A DNA stretch of 52,165 nucleotides from an uncultured candidate division Zixibacteria bacterium (GCA_937925655.1 CALAMC010000087.1:1-52165); one strand, 5' to 3'. Counted from the stretch's first letter, positions 8,263 to 16,642 are shown. Notes: a model not told the origin generated them from the letters alone. Program-made: numbers and translations.

Positions 8263-9303
8263 TTATTTTGCCGCGGCTTTATTGGTGAATTTGATATCGG
8301 CCTGCGCCGGGTCGATTTCCCGCATGAACGATGCCGCATCTTCGGGGCAGGTCGGATTAATATAGAACCCCGACCCCCATTCAAACCCGGCCATCTTGGT
8401 TAACTTGGGGATTATCTCGATATGCCAGTGATAAACGTCGTCATATTCCCCGCCTATTGGCGCCGTATGAATGATGAAATTGAACGGCGGATTGTTGAGC
8501 GCCATACGTAATCGGTTCAAAACGTCTTTCATTGCCTCGGCCAGATAGATGTAATTTTCCGTGGCCAGATCGGTCAGTTGCGAAATGTGTTGCTTGGGCA
8601 AAAGCCACGTCTCAAACGGAAAGCGTGAGGCGAACGGAGAAAATGCGATAAAATCACCATAGTCGTTGATGATTCTTTCCTTGTCGCTCAATTCCTGACG
8701 GATTATGTCGCAAAAAATACAGCGCTCCTTGAATTCGTAATATTTCTTGGCACCGTCGATTTCTTCCTGGACCCGGCGCGGGATAATCGGTGTGGCAATC
8801 AGCTGGCTGTGTGAATGTTCCAGCGATGCCCCGGCCGCTTCGCCGTGATTCTTGAATATCAACACATATTTGAAACGCCGGTCCCGTTGCAAATCCAGAG
8901 AGCGTTCCCGGAAAGCCCAGAGCACATTTTTTATTTCCTCAATCGAAAGATCCGCCAGATCTTTATAATGATCATTGGTCTCGATAATCACTTCATGCGC
9001 CCCGACCCCGTTCATTTTATCGTACAAACCCTTGGGCTCGCGATTCAAACTGCCCTCTATGCGCAGGGCCGGATATTTATTGGATATAACCCGCAAAAAC
9101 CACCCCGGTTTGTTGGGCTGCGTGCCGTTTTCCCGAAACGCCAAAACCTCCGGCGGCGTGCTCGATTCATTGCCCGGGCAAAACGGACACATCCGCGGTT
9201 CCTCCTGCTTGGGGATATTCCCAAAACTGGAGGGTCTTTTGCCACGGTCGGTCGAAATTATTACCCATCGCCCGATTACCGGGTCACGTCGAAATTCCGG
9301 CAT
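8263..9303 (-). CDS. galT: GalT-family nucleotidyltransferase (galactose-1-phosphate uridylyltransferase-like)
   Basis: This 346-residue HIT-superfamily protein has a CPFC zinc motif near residue 40, a second zinc cluster including CIFC, and the active-site segment LEHSHSQLIATPIIP, where the middle histidine would carry the UMP. The C-terminal HWHIEIIP is also typical. Canonical GalT exchanges UMP between UDP-glucose and galactose-1-phosphate. The HSHSQ form and the direct link to glgA leave open an ADP-glucose phosphorylase-like role. The start has a good SD (GGGAGA). The 125 nt upstream hold only a possible 30-codon reading frame with weak signals, which I do not call. Confidence 0.85.
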   Translation of the reverse strand: MPEFRRDPVIGRWVIISTDRGKRPSSFGNIPKQEEPRMCPFCPGNESSTPPEVLAFRENGTQPNKPGWFLRVISNKYPALRIEGSLNREPKGLYDKMNGVGAHEVIIETNDHYKDLADLSIEEIKNVLWAFRERSLDLQRDRRFKYVLIFKNHGEAAGASLEHSHSQLIATPIIPRRVQEEIDGAKKYYEFKERCIFCDIIRQELSDKERIINDYGDFIAFSPFASRFPFETWLLPKQHISQLTDLATENYIYLAEAMKDVLNRLRMALNNPPFNFIIHTAPIGGEYDDVYHWHIEIIPKLTKMAGFEWGSGFYINPTCPEDAASFMREIDPAQADIKFTNKAAAK

Positions 9304-9428
9304 TTGCTATCTCCCGTTCCCCCTTGAGTTGCCCTTCTTCATGGTCTTCAATCCGCAAGTACTCTTGCCCCTTATGCTTGTTTCGACAAATATCGCCATT
9401 TCCTATAATATATAACAATTCGCGCGGC

Positions 9429-10685
9429 TTATTGTTTGGCCCGGTATATCTCGGCTAAGCGTTTCCGTAGAGCCTCACCCAAAACCATTTTGCGGCGGGC
9501 CATGGCCGTTTCAATCGTTTCTATGGCCTTTTCGAATTGATAAATGGTCGTGCCGTCAGGGGAAAACCAGGTGAAATTATCAATTTCGCGCTCCGTAACC
9601 AGCGCCCCACCCAGTATGTTACAGGAAAGACCGATATTAATCCCCGTATTTAACAGCGTCCCGATGGCGGTCCGCGTAAAATCACCCACAAACGAGCCAA
9701 CCTTGATCGAGCCCGTCTCCACACTGCGTCCGTTAACCACCACCGCAATACTTTTATAATTATTCTTTAAATCCGAATTAGTGCTCATCGCCCCGAAATT
9801 GACCCATTCCCCGATATAACTGTGACCGATAAACCCGGCATGATATTTATTGGAATATCCCTGTATTATCGATTCTTCCAGTTCTCCCCCTACCCGACAT
9901 ACCGGCCCGATTGAGCAGGCCGTAATCTTCCCGCCCACCAACACTGAATCGCGACCGACATAAGTCGGCCCGATAACATAGGTATGCGGTTCGACTCGGA
10001 CATTGCGGTCCAGAATGATCGGCCCCCCGGAAGCATCCAGGACCGTTCCCGGCATTATCTCAACACCATCCGCAACCAGTATATTGGCCACATTAATTAA
10101 TGCCGCTCCGGGATAATCGGCGGCATCGGCCGATTTAAAACAGGGTTCCTTTCCTGCAAAAAACCCGAAATCCTCGGCCAGGCGACCATGCATGTCATTG
10201 ATGAAATCCCATAGATAATTATAGCTTCCGACGTCAACTTTCATGATTTCAAAAGTTCTCCGGGCTTTATTTACAAAGGCGGGAAGATCTCCATTCATTA
10301 AATCCTGAAACTGCTGGTCGGTAAGTTTCCCGGCAACTTTCAACGCCGCAATTTCGACATTGCTGGACATTATAACAACGTCGCTATTGGCCAGCTTAAG
10401 GGCCTCAATGAATTTGCCGTCGGGACGAATCCGCCCGTTTATAAGTACGGTTTCGTCGGCGTGACGCCCGTTGAAACTATTAACCGGAAGCCCGGTGGTT
10501 TCCGCCGTCAACTCTTCAATTTCTGGTCGACAGAATAAAAATGGATTATATCCTTCAAACAAGTCGGTTAAAATACGGATGGTCGGCCGCGCCCCCGACC
10601 GAAGACAAAATACCGGCCGAATCAAACTTAAGGGATACAAATCCTTGAAGCCGGCGTCTTCGAATATTATTAAATTTTTCGACAT
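9429..10685 (-). CDS. Alternative GlmU-like sugar-phosphate nucleotidyltransferase with left-handed beta-helix
   Basis: This 418-residue protein matches the alternative bacterial GlmU family (NTP_transf_4 type). The N-terminal domain starts FEDAGFKDLYPLSLIRPVF and contains TFEIMKVDVGSYNYLWDFIN. From about residue 200 hexapeptide-like repeats form a left-handed beta-helix (INVANILVADGVEIMPGTV, VLVGGKITACSIGP, AMSTNSDLKNNYKSIAV). The family is proposed to make UDP-GlcNAc or a related sugar nucleotide in FCB bacteria. It lies 22 nt downstream of the QueT-like gene with an SD-like GGTGG. Substrate specificity cannot be read from the sequence. Confidence 0.8.
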   Translation of the reverse strand: MSKNLIIFEDAGFKDLYPLSLIRPVFCLRSGARPTIRILTDLFEGYNPFLFCRPEIEELTAETTGLPVNSFNGRHADETVLINGRIRPDGKFIEALKLANSDVVIMSSNVEIAALKVAGKLTDQQFQDLMNGDLPAFVNKARRTFEIMKVDVGSYNYLWDFINDMHGRLAEDFGFFAGKEPCFKSADAADYPGAALINVANILVADGVEIMPGTVLDASGGPIILDRNVRVEPHTYVIGPTYVGRDSVLVGGKITACSIGPVCRVGGELEESIIQGYSNKYHAGFIGHSYIGEWVNFGAMSTNSDLKNNYKSIAVVVNGRSVETGSIKVGSFVGDFTRTAIGTLLNTGINIGLSCNILGGALVTEREIDNFTWFSPDGTTIYQFEKAIETIETAMARRKMVLGEALRKRLAEIYRAKQ

Positions 10686-10707
10686 ACTGCCACCGATGGT
10701 TTTGATG

Positions 10708-11217
10708 TTATTGATAACCGTCTGTTTTGCCCGTCAGGACACTTTCCCGCCGTGATATAATATAAAGCAACGGCAGACCCAGTCCGTAGCATGCAATCAA
10801 TTGCCCTATGCCTATCCATTGCACGGTATAGAGGTAATTGAAGCCCGTAATGGGCGATAAATATAATGCCACGCCGAAGGCATTCACTACCACCGGCGGC
10901 AAAGGTGCCAGCACCATACCCAGCTTTTTCGATTTAAGAAGACTGGCGGACATGGTCATTAATCCGGCCAAAAGCGTAAATGAAGAACCAAAAATTATAT
11001 CTTGAAGACCCTGCCCCCCAAAAATGTTGGCAACAAAACAACCAACCGTTAAGGCAATAATGGCAGGCGGATAAAAAAACGGAAGTACGGTTAATGCTTC
11101 AGCCACACGAACCTGATAAATGCCATAGCTGATGGGCGCCAGCACTACCGTGAGAGCGACATAAACCGCCGCGATTGTCCCGGCATAGGCAATATCGCGG
11201 GCAGACCTTCCTTTCAT
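10708..11217 (-). CDS. QueT-family transporter (DUF988)
   Basis: This 169-residue integral membrane protein has about five or six hydrophobic helices. The segment SYGIYQVRVAEALTVLPFFYPPAIIALTVG is typical of QueT, the substrate-binding (S) component of an ECF transporter for a queuosine precursor. The mRNA appears leaderless: no SD is present and a promoter ends 5 nt before the ATG. I looked for the preQ1 riboswitch often found before this family and do not see one. The substrate is therefore an inference from the family. Confidence 0.78.
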   Translation of the reverse strand: MKGRSARDIAYAGTIAAVYVALTVVLAPISYGIYQVRVAEALTVLPFFYPPAIIALTVGCFVANIFGGQGLQDIIFGSSFTLLAGLMTMSASLLKSKKLGMVLAPLPPVVVNAFGVALYLSPITGFNYLYTVQWIGIGQLIACYGLGLPLLYIISRRESVLTGKTDGYQ

Positions 11218-11222
11218 ACTGG

Positions 11223-11252
11223 ATAAAATCGCTCTTTATGCCCATTTGTCAA
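11223..11252 (-). promoter_or_regulatory. Promoter of QueT-like gene, apparently leaderless
   Basis: On the minus strand a consensus TTGACA (11252-11247) is followed 18 bp later by TTTTAT (11228-11223). The start ATG at 11217 falls at the expected transcription start. The absence of an SD agrees with a leaderless transcript. Confidence 0.4.
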
Positions 11253-11259
11253 CCAAAAA

Positions 11260-11271
11260 GAGAATATTCTC
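11260..11271. promoter_or_regulatory. 12-bp perfect palindrome upstream of QueT promoter
   Basis: GAGAATATTCTC lies 7 bp upstream of the -35 element of the QueT-like gene, a typical position for an operator. No matching second copy was noticed elsewhere. Confidence 0.3.
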
Positions 11272-11297
11272 GCCCTGCGATAACTCCCCCGTAATGT

Positions 11298-11912
11298 TTA
11301 TTTGTTGACAATCATCAGGTTCCTGATTTCCTGCGGCCTAAGAACCTTCCTTTTATGATCGACATCACATTCCAGGTATAATAAAACCTGGCGGCCCGAT
11401 ATCTTCATTTTCTTGGGACGAGCCTTAATACAATCGGCTTTCTCATCCAACAGCCTGACCCGCACTTTTTTACCGGACATCAAAGCGTACGTGAATTTCT
11501 TCAAAATCGACTCGTCTTTTTTGCAAATAACCTCATTTGATAATTTCCGGCCGGTGATGCGGGTATTCAACGTGTCGGCCCGTTTCATTTTGTGACATGA
11601 CAACAATTTGGCCTCAATACCCCTGATAGTCCGGTGAAATGGCGGGAGATTGTTGAGCGGGGAACAGTTAAGGGAATACCCGATAATTTCAAGCTCCAGG
11701 GGGGTAAAATCCGGGCTATCCCCCTCCGTCCCGGTTTTCAGGCAATACCCCCCTGAATTCTCCAGCATGAAATTTAACTCCGAAAGTGAAACAATATCGC
11801 GATATGCGGTCCGCCGAGACACGCGGCAGGCTATCGCAATTTCATCGATCGTATAGCTTTTGCCACCCTGCAAAAATCTCGTAAGATAAACCAGGCGTTC
11901 AGTTTTGGTCAT
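11298..11912 (-). CDS. Compact HTH/WYL-like transcriptional regulator
   Basis: This 204-residue protein starts with a DeoR/HTH_11-type winged helix (RLVYLTRFLQ...IDEIAIACRVSRRTAYRDIVSLSE, residues 5-50). The C-terminal 75 residues resemble a short WYL-type domain (VRVRLLDEKA...RPKKMKISGRQVLLYLECDVDHKRKVLRPQEI). It lacks the C-terminal extension present in its neighbour. The SD AGGAG is well placed before the ATG. It is probably a paralogue of the adjacent 316-residue WYL regulator. Ligand and targets are unknown. Confidence 0.7.
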   Translation of the reverse strand: MTKTERLVYLTRFLQGGKSYTIDEIAIACRVSRRTAYRDIVSLSELNFMLENSGGYCLKTGTEGDSPDFTPLELEIIGYSLNCSPLNNLPPFHRTIRGIEAKLLSCHKMKRADTLNTRITGRKLSNEVICKKDESILKKFTYALMSGKKVRVRLLDEKADCIKARPKKMKISGRQVLLYLECDVDHKRKVLRPQEIRNLMIVNK

Positions 11913-11932
11913 GAATCACTCCTGTTTTTTTT

Positions 11933-11958
11933 ATCCCGCCCAAGTCTGATCGCGGGAT
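11933..11958. repeat. Hairpin between the two WYL regulator genes
   Basis: ATCCCGC (11933-11939) and GCGGGAT (11952-11958) form a 7-bp stem. On the minus strand it is followed by A residues, not T, so it is not a classical terminator for the upstream gene. It may be a processing or stability element. Confidence 0.4.
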
Positions 11959-12018
11959 GTTTGTGTTTCATGGCCTTATGATAAATAGAGGGACTGACAG
12001 ATCCTGTCAGGGTGAAAA

Positions 12019-12969
12019 TCAAGAATTTTTAATTATTAAAGATTTTGCACGGCGTAAAACCTCATCGCGAAGCTGTTTCGGCTCTATCACCGTGAATTCG
12101 CCGCCAAACCCCATTAGCCAACGGCTGATTTCCTCAATGCCCGCCACCGTCACCTGATATCGGACGCAGTCTTCGTCAATGACGGTAATCCGTTCTCCGA
12201 CATGATGATGTCCCGACCTGATTACTCTCGCCGCGGCGCCGTTAAACATAATTTCCACATTAACCGGATCGCCGCTGTAAACCCCCCAGCTGTCCTTGAA
12301 ATAATCGCCGGGGCTTATATTCCGACGAGGTTTGAAATCCCGCCCGGTTATTTCAAGAAATTTTATCCGGTCCAGTCGGAACGTTCGCATATCCTGACGA
12401 TTATGACAAAATCCGACAAAATAAAAGGCCCGCTCCCGAAAAACCAGAAAGTACGGGTCGACTTCGCGAACGCCCGCACCGCTTTCTATCGAGTCATAAT
12501 TCATCTTTAAGGTCTTGTTATCTATTATGGCCCGTTCAATGAGCGGCGAGTACCTATCCAAACTTTCAGGATTGAACGTATTGCGAATATCGACTCGCGT
12601 GACTTCCGGTGTAAGAGCCTTATCGCGCCTGACGTCCGGTGTCAAACAGGCTTCGATTTTCGACCGCAGGGATTTGATATGCTTTTTGGCCAAACCGCTT
12701 TTATAAAGCGGCGAAGATTCCAGAGTTGTCTTCAAGGTCAGGTATTCATCGACTGTGAAATTTAGCGGCGGGAGGAAATTATTTGAGGCAAACTTATACC
12801 CCCGGTCATAATATATCGGCACGTTGACTTCCGACAGAGCCGCGATATCCCTGTAAATCGATCGTTCCGTGACACCGCATTCTTGCGCCAACATCGCCGC
12901 GTTTAGATTCCGCCGCGAACGAAGAAGATTCAGGATATACAACATTCGATCATACTTGGACATGCTCAT
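12019..12969 (-). CDS. WYL-domain transcriptional regulator
   Basis: This 316-residue protein has an N-terminal HTH_11 domain (LAQECGVTERSIYRDIAALSE) and a central WYL domain (ERAFYFVGFCHNRQDMRTFRLDRIK). The C-terminal extension contains GIEEISRWLMGFGGEFTVIEP. WYL domains bind nucleic acid or nucleotide ligands and control DNA-repair, stress or defence genes in other bacteria. A longer reading frame exists back to 13005, but its first codon would lie inside the -35 element. The promoter places the transcript start at or within 1-2 nt of the ATG at 12969, so I chose that start; the ATG at 12963, seven bases after AGGGG, is the alternative. It is divergent from the sigma-54-type gene at 13175. 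Confidence 0.88.
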   Translation of the reverse strand: MSMSKYDRMLYILNLLRSRRNLNAAMLAQECGVTERSIYRDIAALSEVNVPIYYDRGYKFASNNFLPPLNFTVDEYLTLKTTLESSPLYKSGLAKKHIKSLRSKIEACLTPDVRRDKALTPEVTRVDIRNTFNPESLDRYSPLIERAIIDNKTLKMNYDSIESGAGVREVDPYFLVFRERAFYFVGFCHNRQDMRTFRLDRIKFLEITGRDFKPRRNISPGDYFKDSWGVYSGDPVNVEIMFNGAAARVIRSGHHHVGERITVIDEDCVRYQVTVAGIEEISRWLMGFGGEFTVIEPKQLRDEVLRRAKSLIIKNS

Positions 12970-12975
12970 ACCCCT

Positions 12976-13005
12976 AATAGTACTATTCTGATGGGCCGAT
13001 GTCAA
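12976..13005 (-). promoter_or_regulatory. Strong leaderless promoter of WYL gene with palindromic operator over -10
   Basis: On the minus strand TTGACA (13005-13000) and TACTAT (12982-12977) are separated by exactly 17 bp. The -10 lies inside a perfect palindrome, AATAGTACTATT (12976-12987), suggesting repression, possibly autoregulation. Start of transcription and start codon nearly coincide. Confidence 0.65.
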
Positions 13006-13026
13006 CTTCAGATCACCTCAATAGCA

Positions 13027-13044
13027 TATGGTCGAAATCCCATA
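13027..13044. promoter_or_regulatory. Candidate enhancer-binding site, copy 1 (TATGGT-N6-CCCATA)
   Basis: TATGGT CGAAAT CCCATA is an inverted repeat with one mismatch to TATGGG-N6-CCCATA, centred about 85 bp upstream of the -24 GG of the sigma-54 promoter at 13118. Close copies occur at 16625 and 50820, each upstream of another sigma-54-like promoter. It is also 22 bp upstream of the divergent WYL promoter. Confidence 0.5.
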
Positions 13045-13117
13045 ATTCTCTCCCCAACCGATTTTTTTCTGACGTCGTATCCCATTGTACACCATTCTGT
13101 TACCAAGCCTGTACGGA

Positions 13118-13134
13118 TTGGCATAAGGCTTGCA
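13118..13134 (+). promoter_or_regulatory. Sigma-54 (-24/-12) promoter
   Basis: TTGGCATAAGGCTTGCA has GG at 13120-13121 and GC at 13132-13133 with exactly 10 nt between, matching TGGCAY-N5-TTGC. The expected start is near 13145, giving a leader of about 30 nt that ends in GGGGGAG. A weaker sigma-70 reading (TTGCAC-N16-TATAGT) overlaps. Confidence 0.6.
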
Positions 13135-13174
13135 CAGTGGAATCTCCGAAATATAGTTAAACCATGGGGGAGAA

Positions 13175-15259
13175 ATGTTAGAATCTTATACCAATAATTT
13201 CCCGGAGTCCGTGTCGCCCCAAAACCCGACACCCGTGACACCTCCACCGCGACGGCGTCCCAAAAAATCAGCCCTGGCCGAATCATTCCTTGTCAAATAC
13301 GGCTTTAAATTTGTCCTCGGTTTCGTCGTAATTATCGTTTTCCTGACCGTCGTCCAATGCGATATCAAAAAACCGGAAGCCCCAACCTGGACCACAAACC
13401 TTACCATACCCATGATGAGCCGCACTTACACCATGCCCGAAATAATCGACAAAATTAACCAACCCGGCTTAGGGTTCGACGACGACAGCAACATCGTTTT
13501 CACTTTTTCGTCCGATATCGACACTTTCAATATTGATGCCGATGAAATGAGAATTGATGACCTGTCCTTATCTTTTGCCGAGCACCTTGGCTTGATAAGC
13601 CTCGCTTTATCTTCCCCGCCCAACCAGACTTTTCATTTGACCGATTTGATCGCCGTCGAGGGCGGCATAATACCGGGAACCGGTTTTGACATTTATTACG
13701 ACCTCCCTGCTATCGCTGACTATGACTGGGCCGAGGTTGCCGAGGGCGGTTTTTATGTCGTCCTTGTCAACGACCTTGGCATCGACTTGACTCTGGTACA
13801 AATGGAACTCGCTGACCGATATTACATTCGTTCCCTCACCAATCCGCCCCTGACTTTTCCCCAAACTATTCCCGCCGGCGGGCGCGATTCCGTCTATGTT
13901 GACGTCAGCGGTCAGACCATATCGTCCCAGCTCGCAGTAGACCTGCATTGCGAAACCCCCGGCGGCACCGTTCTCACCGTTGACGACAAAATGATGGCGT
14001 CGTCGGTGAAAATGGGCAGCCTGCTGGTTTCGTCGGCCTGTGCCCATATTCCGGAAATGACCCGTGACATCGTCACGCACGTGCAAATAGCAGACGATAA
14101 TTCAATTATATCCGGCGAAATGACATCGGGGACTGCCGTCGTCAGTATCGTCAATAGTACCGAACTCGATGCCGTGATTGATATCACCCTGCCCGATTTC
14201 CGTCAGGGAGGTATTCCCTTGATCCGTCATGTCAGCATAAGCGGCAATCAATCCCGCCAGATTTTCATCGACCTTTCCAATTGCACCTTTGAACCGTTGG
14301 ACCAAACGCATCCGCAGGATATCGAGTGTCATGCCTACGCGTCAATCGATTCCACCGCCCCGGCCAAAGTGATCGTTTCCGATGACGACAGCATTTCCGT
14401 AAATATCGCAATTACCAGCGTTGAATTTGCATCGCTCGAAGGGACCTTCAATTCGACCGAAGCGCAGTTCGACAATGTCGACCTCGAGATCGACTTGCCC
14501 CGGGGATTTTCCGAAATTCAATTGCTGAATGCACTGTTGACTCTTCACATAGAAAACGCTTTTAACCTTGACGGCGATATCTCCATTACCGTCGAAGGCA
14601 GTAACGGTCAAAGTCTTGTCATTGACACCACCATCGCCGCCGGCTCGGCGACCGAACCATCGGTCACCCTCATCGTAAAAGACGACCTGGCCGATTTTCT
14701 CAACCCCGTCCCCGAGGCCATCACCGTTTCGGGAAGCGCCGGCTTTTCCGGAACCGGCCGGATTACACCCGATGATTATCTTTTTGCGACCGTCCATATC
14801 GCCTCACCGATGGAAATGATGATTGGCGGCGCCACCTTCGAAGGCGACCTGACTTCCGAAGATATCGATCAGAAAAATATCGACAAAATCACCAACCACG
14901 TTCTGGAAGCCCGGGTTATTTCCAGTATTGAAAATCATCTGCCGTTGGGAGCCTCGGTAGACATCTATCTCGGCGGCGATTCGGCCACCATACTGGATAA
15001 TCCCCAGGTTGTGATTTCACTTTATGTCGACGCCGGTGCCTTCGATGAAAACGGCAACGTTATCACCAGTACCTCGTCTGAAAATATTATCGTTCTCGAC
15101 AGCCTCGACATTAAAGTCCTCGAAAACCCGGTCCTTTATACGGCGCAGATGATTTCATTGAATAGCACCGAAGGCCAGGCCGTCAAAATCAACCTCGACG
15201 ATTATATCCACGTCAGCGCCATTGTGGAGGTCGATTACAGATTTGACGGCGAATTCTAA
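13175..15259 (+). CDS. Membrane-anchored, beta-rich envelope protein
   Basis: This 694-residue protein is of unrecognised family. A proline-rich basic N-terminus (PPPRRRPKK) is followed by one hydrophobic segment (residues 45-61) ending in a cysteine (C62), then a large exported part. The body is rich in Ile/Val/Asp/Thr with alternating hydrophobic residues, suggesting stacked beta-sandwich domains; D-rich loops may bind Ca. The C62 context (VVQC) is a poor lipobox, so an uncleaved anchor is more likely than a lipoprotein. The start has a strong SD (GGGGGAG). It is followed after 14 nt by a PorV-like barrel gene and shares its sigma-54-type promoter. Function is unknown; a role in surface structure or secretion is inferred from the neighbour. 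Confidence 0.8.
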   Translation: MLESYTNNFPESVSPQNPTPVTPPPRRRPKKSALAESFLVKYGFKFVLGFVVIIVFLTVVQCDIKKPEAPTWTTNLTIPMMSRTYTMPEIIDKINQPGLGFDDDSNIVFTFSSDIDTFNIDADEMRIDDLSLSFAEHLGLISLALSSPPNQTFHLTDLIAVEGGIIPGTGFDIYYDLPAIADYDWAEVAEGGFYVVLVNDLGIDLTLVQMELADRYYIRSLTNPPLTFPQTIPAGGRDSVYVDVSGQTISSQLAVDLHCETPGGTVLTVDDKMMASSVKMGSLLVSSACAHIPEMTRDIVTHVQIADDNSIISGEMTSGTAVVSIVNSTELDAVIDITLPDFRQGGIPLIRHVSISGNQSRQIFIDLSNCTFEPLDQTHPQDIECHAYASIDSTAPAKVIVSDDDSISVNIAITSVEFASLEGTFNSTEAQFDNVDLEIDLPRGFSEIQLLNALLTLHIENAFNLDGDISITVEGSNGQSLVIDTTIAAGSATEPSVTLIVKDDLADFLNPVPEAITVSGSAGFSGTGRITPDDYLFATVHIASPMEMMIGGATFEGDLTSEDIDQKNIDKITNHVLEARVISSIENHLPLGASVDIYLGGDSATILDNPQVVISLYVDAGAFDENGNVITSTSSENIIVLDSLDIKVLENPVLYTAQMISLNSTEGQAVKINLDDYIHVSAIVEVDYRFDGEF

Positions 15260-15273
15260 AGGGGGGCACAGTC

Positions 15274-16536
15274 ATGTTGCACAAGAATAACATATTCCGA
15301 ATTGTCATCCTGTCAACGATTGCCGTTTTCAGCCTGTCGTCATCGGCTACCCCCGCCGGTCTGTCTTCGGCCCGCGCCGTCGGCATGGGCGGGGCCTATA
15401 CCGGACTCGCCAAAGGCGTTTATGCCGCTTTGTATAATCCCGCCAACCTCGGCTTGTCGGGTTACCGCAATATCGGCATCGAAATCGCCGGGGCCGGAGT
15501 CGAGATTCGCAATAACAGTTTTACTTTGAGTGATTACAATGAATACACCGGCGCCCTTTTAACCGAAGCCGACAAAGATAATATTATTGCCAAAATACCA
15601 TCCGACGGCCTGCGCATATCGGCCGACGCCGAAGCCTCGGCCATGTGCCTTTCATTGGGAAGTGTCGTCCTCTCCCTTAACGGCATGGCCGCAACCGAAA
15701 CCAATCTCGGACGTGATGCTCTCGACCTGCTTTTAAATGGCAATCCCTATGGACGAGAATTCACGCTTGACGGTATGTACAGCGAAGCTCTGGCGTATGG
15801 TTCAGCTGGATTATCCTGGGGCTTTCCCTTAATTACCAACGGCTCTCGCCAGCTGGCCGTCGGCGTAACGGTTAAATATATCTATGGTTTCGGCTATGAA
15901 GAAGTGACCGAAATCCATGGCGGCGTCACCACTTTGATGACCGGATTCGAGGGCGAAGGAGAAATGATCGTCCGGACCGCTACCGGCGGCCGGGGCTATG
16001 GACTCGACCTCGGCGCCGCCCTGAAACTCTCGGACAGCTACACCTTCGGCGCCGCCCTCCATAACCTTTATAGCAGTGTCACCTGGAACAAGGAAACCGA
16101 AGAACATGGGTACGTTTTTTCCTTTGATTCCATGAACGTGGATAATATCGATGATGATTCGCTGGTCATGTCCGAGGACTACTCCGTCCCCATCGACGAT
16201 TTTTCGACTACCATCCCTTCATATCTTCAGGCCGGATTTGCCAAAACATCGGGGAAACTCCTCTGGGCCGTCGACTGGATTCAGGGATTTGAATTGGCCG
16301 CCGGGATTTCCAGCAAACCGCGCCTGGCCTTCGGCGCGCAGTACAGCCTGATCGGCCTCCTCCCTCTTCGCGCCGGGTACTCCACCGGCGGCGGAAAAGG
16401 ATCCGTCATTTCCGGCGGGACCGGCTTGAATCTCGGTTTCTTTTATATTGACGTTGCTCTTTCCAATCATAGCGGGTTGGATTTTGAAAAATCCAAAGGC
16501 CTGCATTTTGCGGCCTCGACCGGTCTGAAATTATAA
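15274..16536 (+). CDS. PorV/FadL-like outer-membrane beta-barrel protein
   Basis: This 420-residue protein begins with a signal peptide (about residues 1-27). Mature sequence starts with SARAVGMGGAYTGLAKGVYA followed by LYNPANLG, the N-terminal hatch signature shared by PorV, FadL/TodX and related FCB barrels. The rest shows alternating strands with glycine and aromatic girdles and ends in a hydrophobic strand (HFAASTGLKL). PorV proteins shuttle type IX cargo to the surface; FadL proteins import hydrophobic compounds. Choosing between these needs structure. It is cotranscribed with the beta-rich protein upstream, SD AAAGGGGGG. A strong terminator follows. Confidence 0.72.
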   Translation: MLHKNNIFRIVILSTIAVFSLSSSATPAGLSSARAVGMGGAYTGLAKGVYAALYNPANLGLSGYRNIGIEIAGAGVEIRNNSFTLSDYNEYTGALLTEADKDNIIAKIPSDGLRISADAEASAMCLSLGSVVLSLNGMAATETNLGRDALDLLLNGNPYGREFTLDGMYSEALAYGSAGLSWGFPLITNGSRQLAVGVTVKYIYGFGYEEVTEIHGGVTTLMTGFEGEGEMIVRTATGGRGYGLDLGAALKLSDSYTFGAALHNLYSSVTWNKETEEHGYVFSFDSMNVDNIDDDSLVMSEDYSVPIDDFSTTIPSYLQAGFAKTSGKLLWAVDWIQGFELAAGISSKPRLAFGAQYSLIGLLPLRAGYSTGGGKGSVISGGTGLNLGFFYIDVALSNHSGLDFEKSKGLHFAASTGLKL

Positions 16537-16565
16537 CTCCCTTCATGGCATATATACGCCATCAT

Positions 16566-16592
16566 AGGCAGGAGCCGACTCCTGCCTTTTTT
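16566..16592 (+). terminator. Intrinsic terminator
   Basis: AGGCAGGAG (16566-16574) pairs with CTCCTGCCT (16579-16587) around a CCGA loop and runs into six T residues. It ends the 13175-16536 operon. Confidence 0.85.
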
Positions 16593-16624
16593 ATTTATAT
16601 GACGCTTCCGGCTCCTCAATACTA

Positions 16625-16642
16625 TATGGGATAATCCCCATA
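16625..16642. promoter_or_regulatory. Candidate enhancer-binding site, copy 2 (TATGGG-N6-CCCATA)
   Basis: TATGGG ATAATC CCCATA is a perfect 6-6-6 inverted repeat centred about 82 bp upstream of the -24 GG of the next sigma-54 promoter. It is the best of the three copies. Confidence 0.55.

Noticed and set aside
8815..9327. 170-codon plus-strand frame opposite galT
   Set aside because: It is antisense to conserved GalT motifs and has no SD.
9304..9428. 30-codon reading frame between the GlmU-like gene and galT
   Set aside because: Short, basic and without recognisable similarity; the start context is weak and the spacing is explained as an intergenic leader.
11218..11297. preQ1 riboswitch upstream of the QueT-like gene
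   Set aside because: No preQ1 class I consensus or pseudoknot pattern is visible on the minus strand; a leaderless promoter occupies the space.
12970..13005. N-terminal extension of the WYL regulator
   Set aside because: Its first codon lies inside the -35 element, and a consensus promoter puts the transcript start at the inner ATG.
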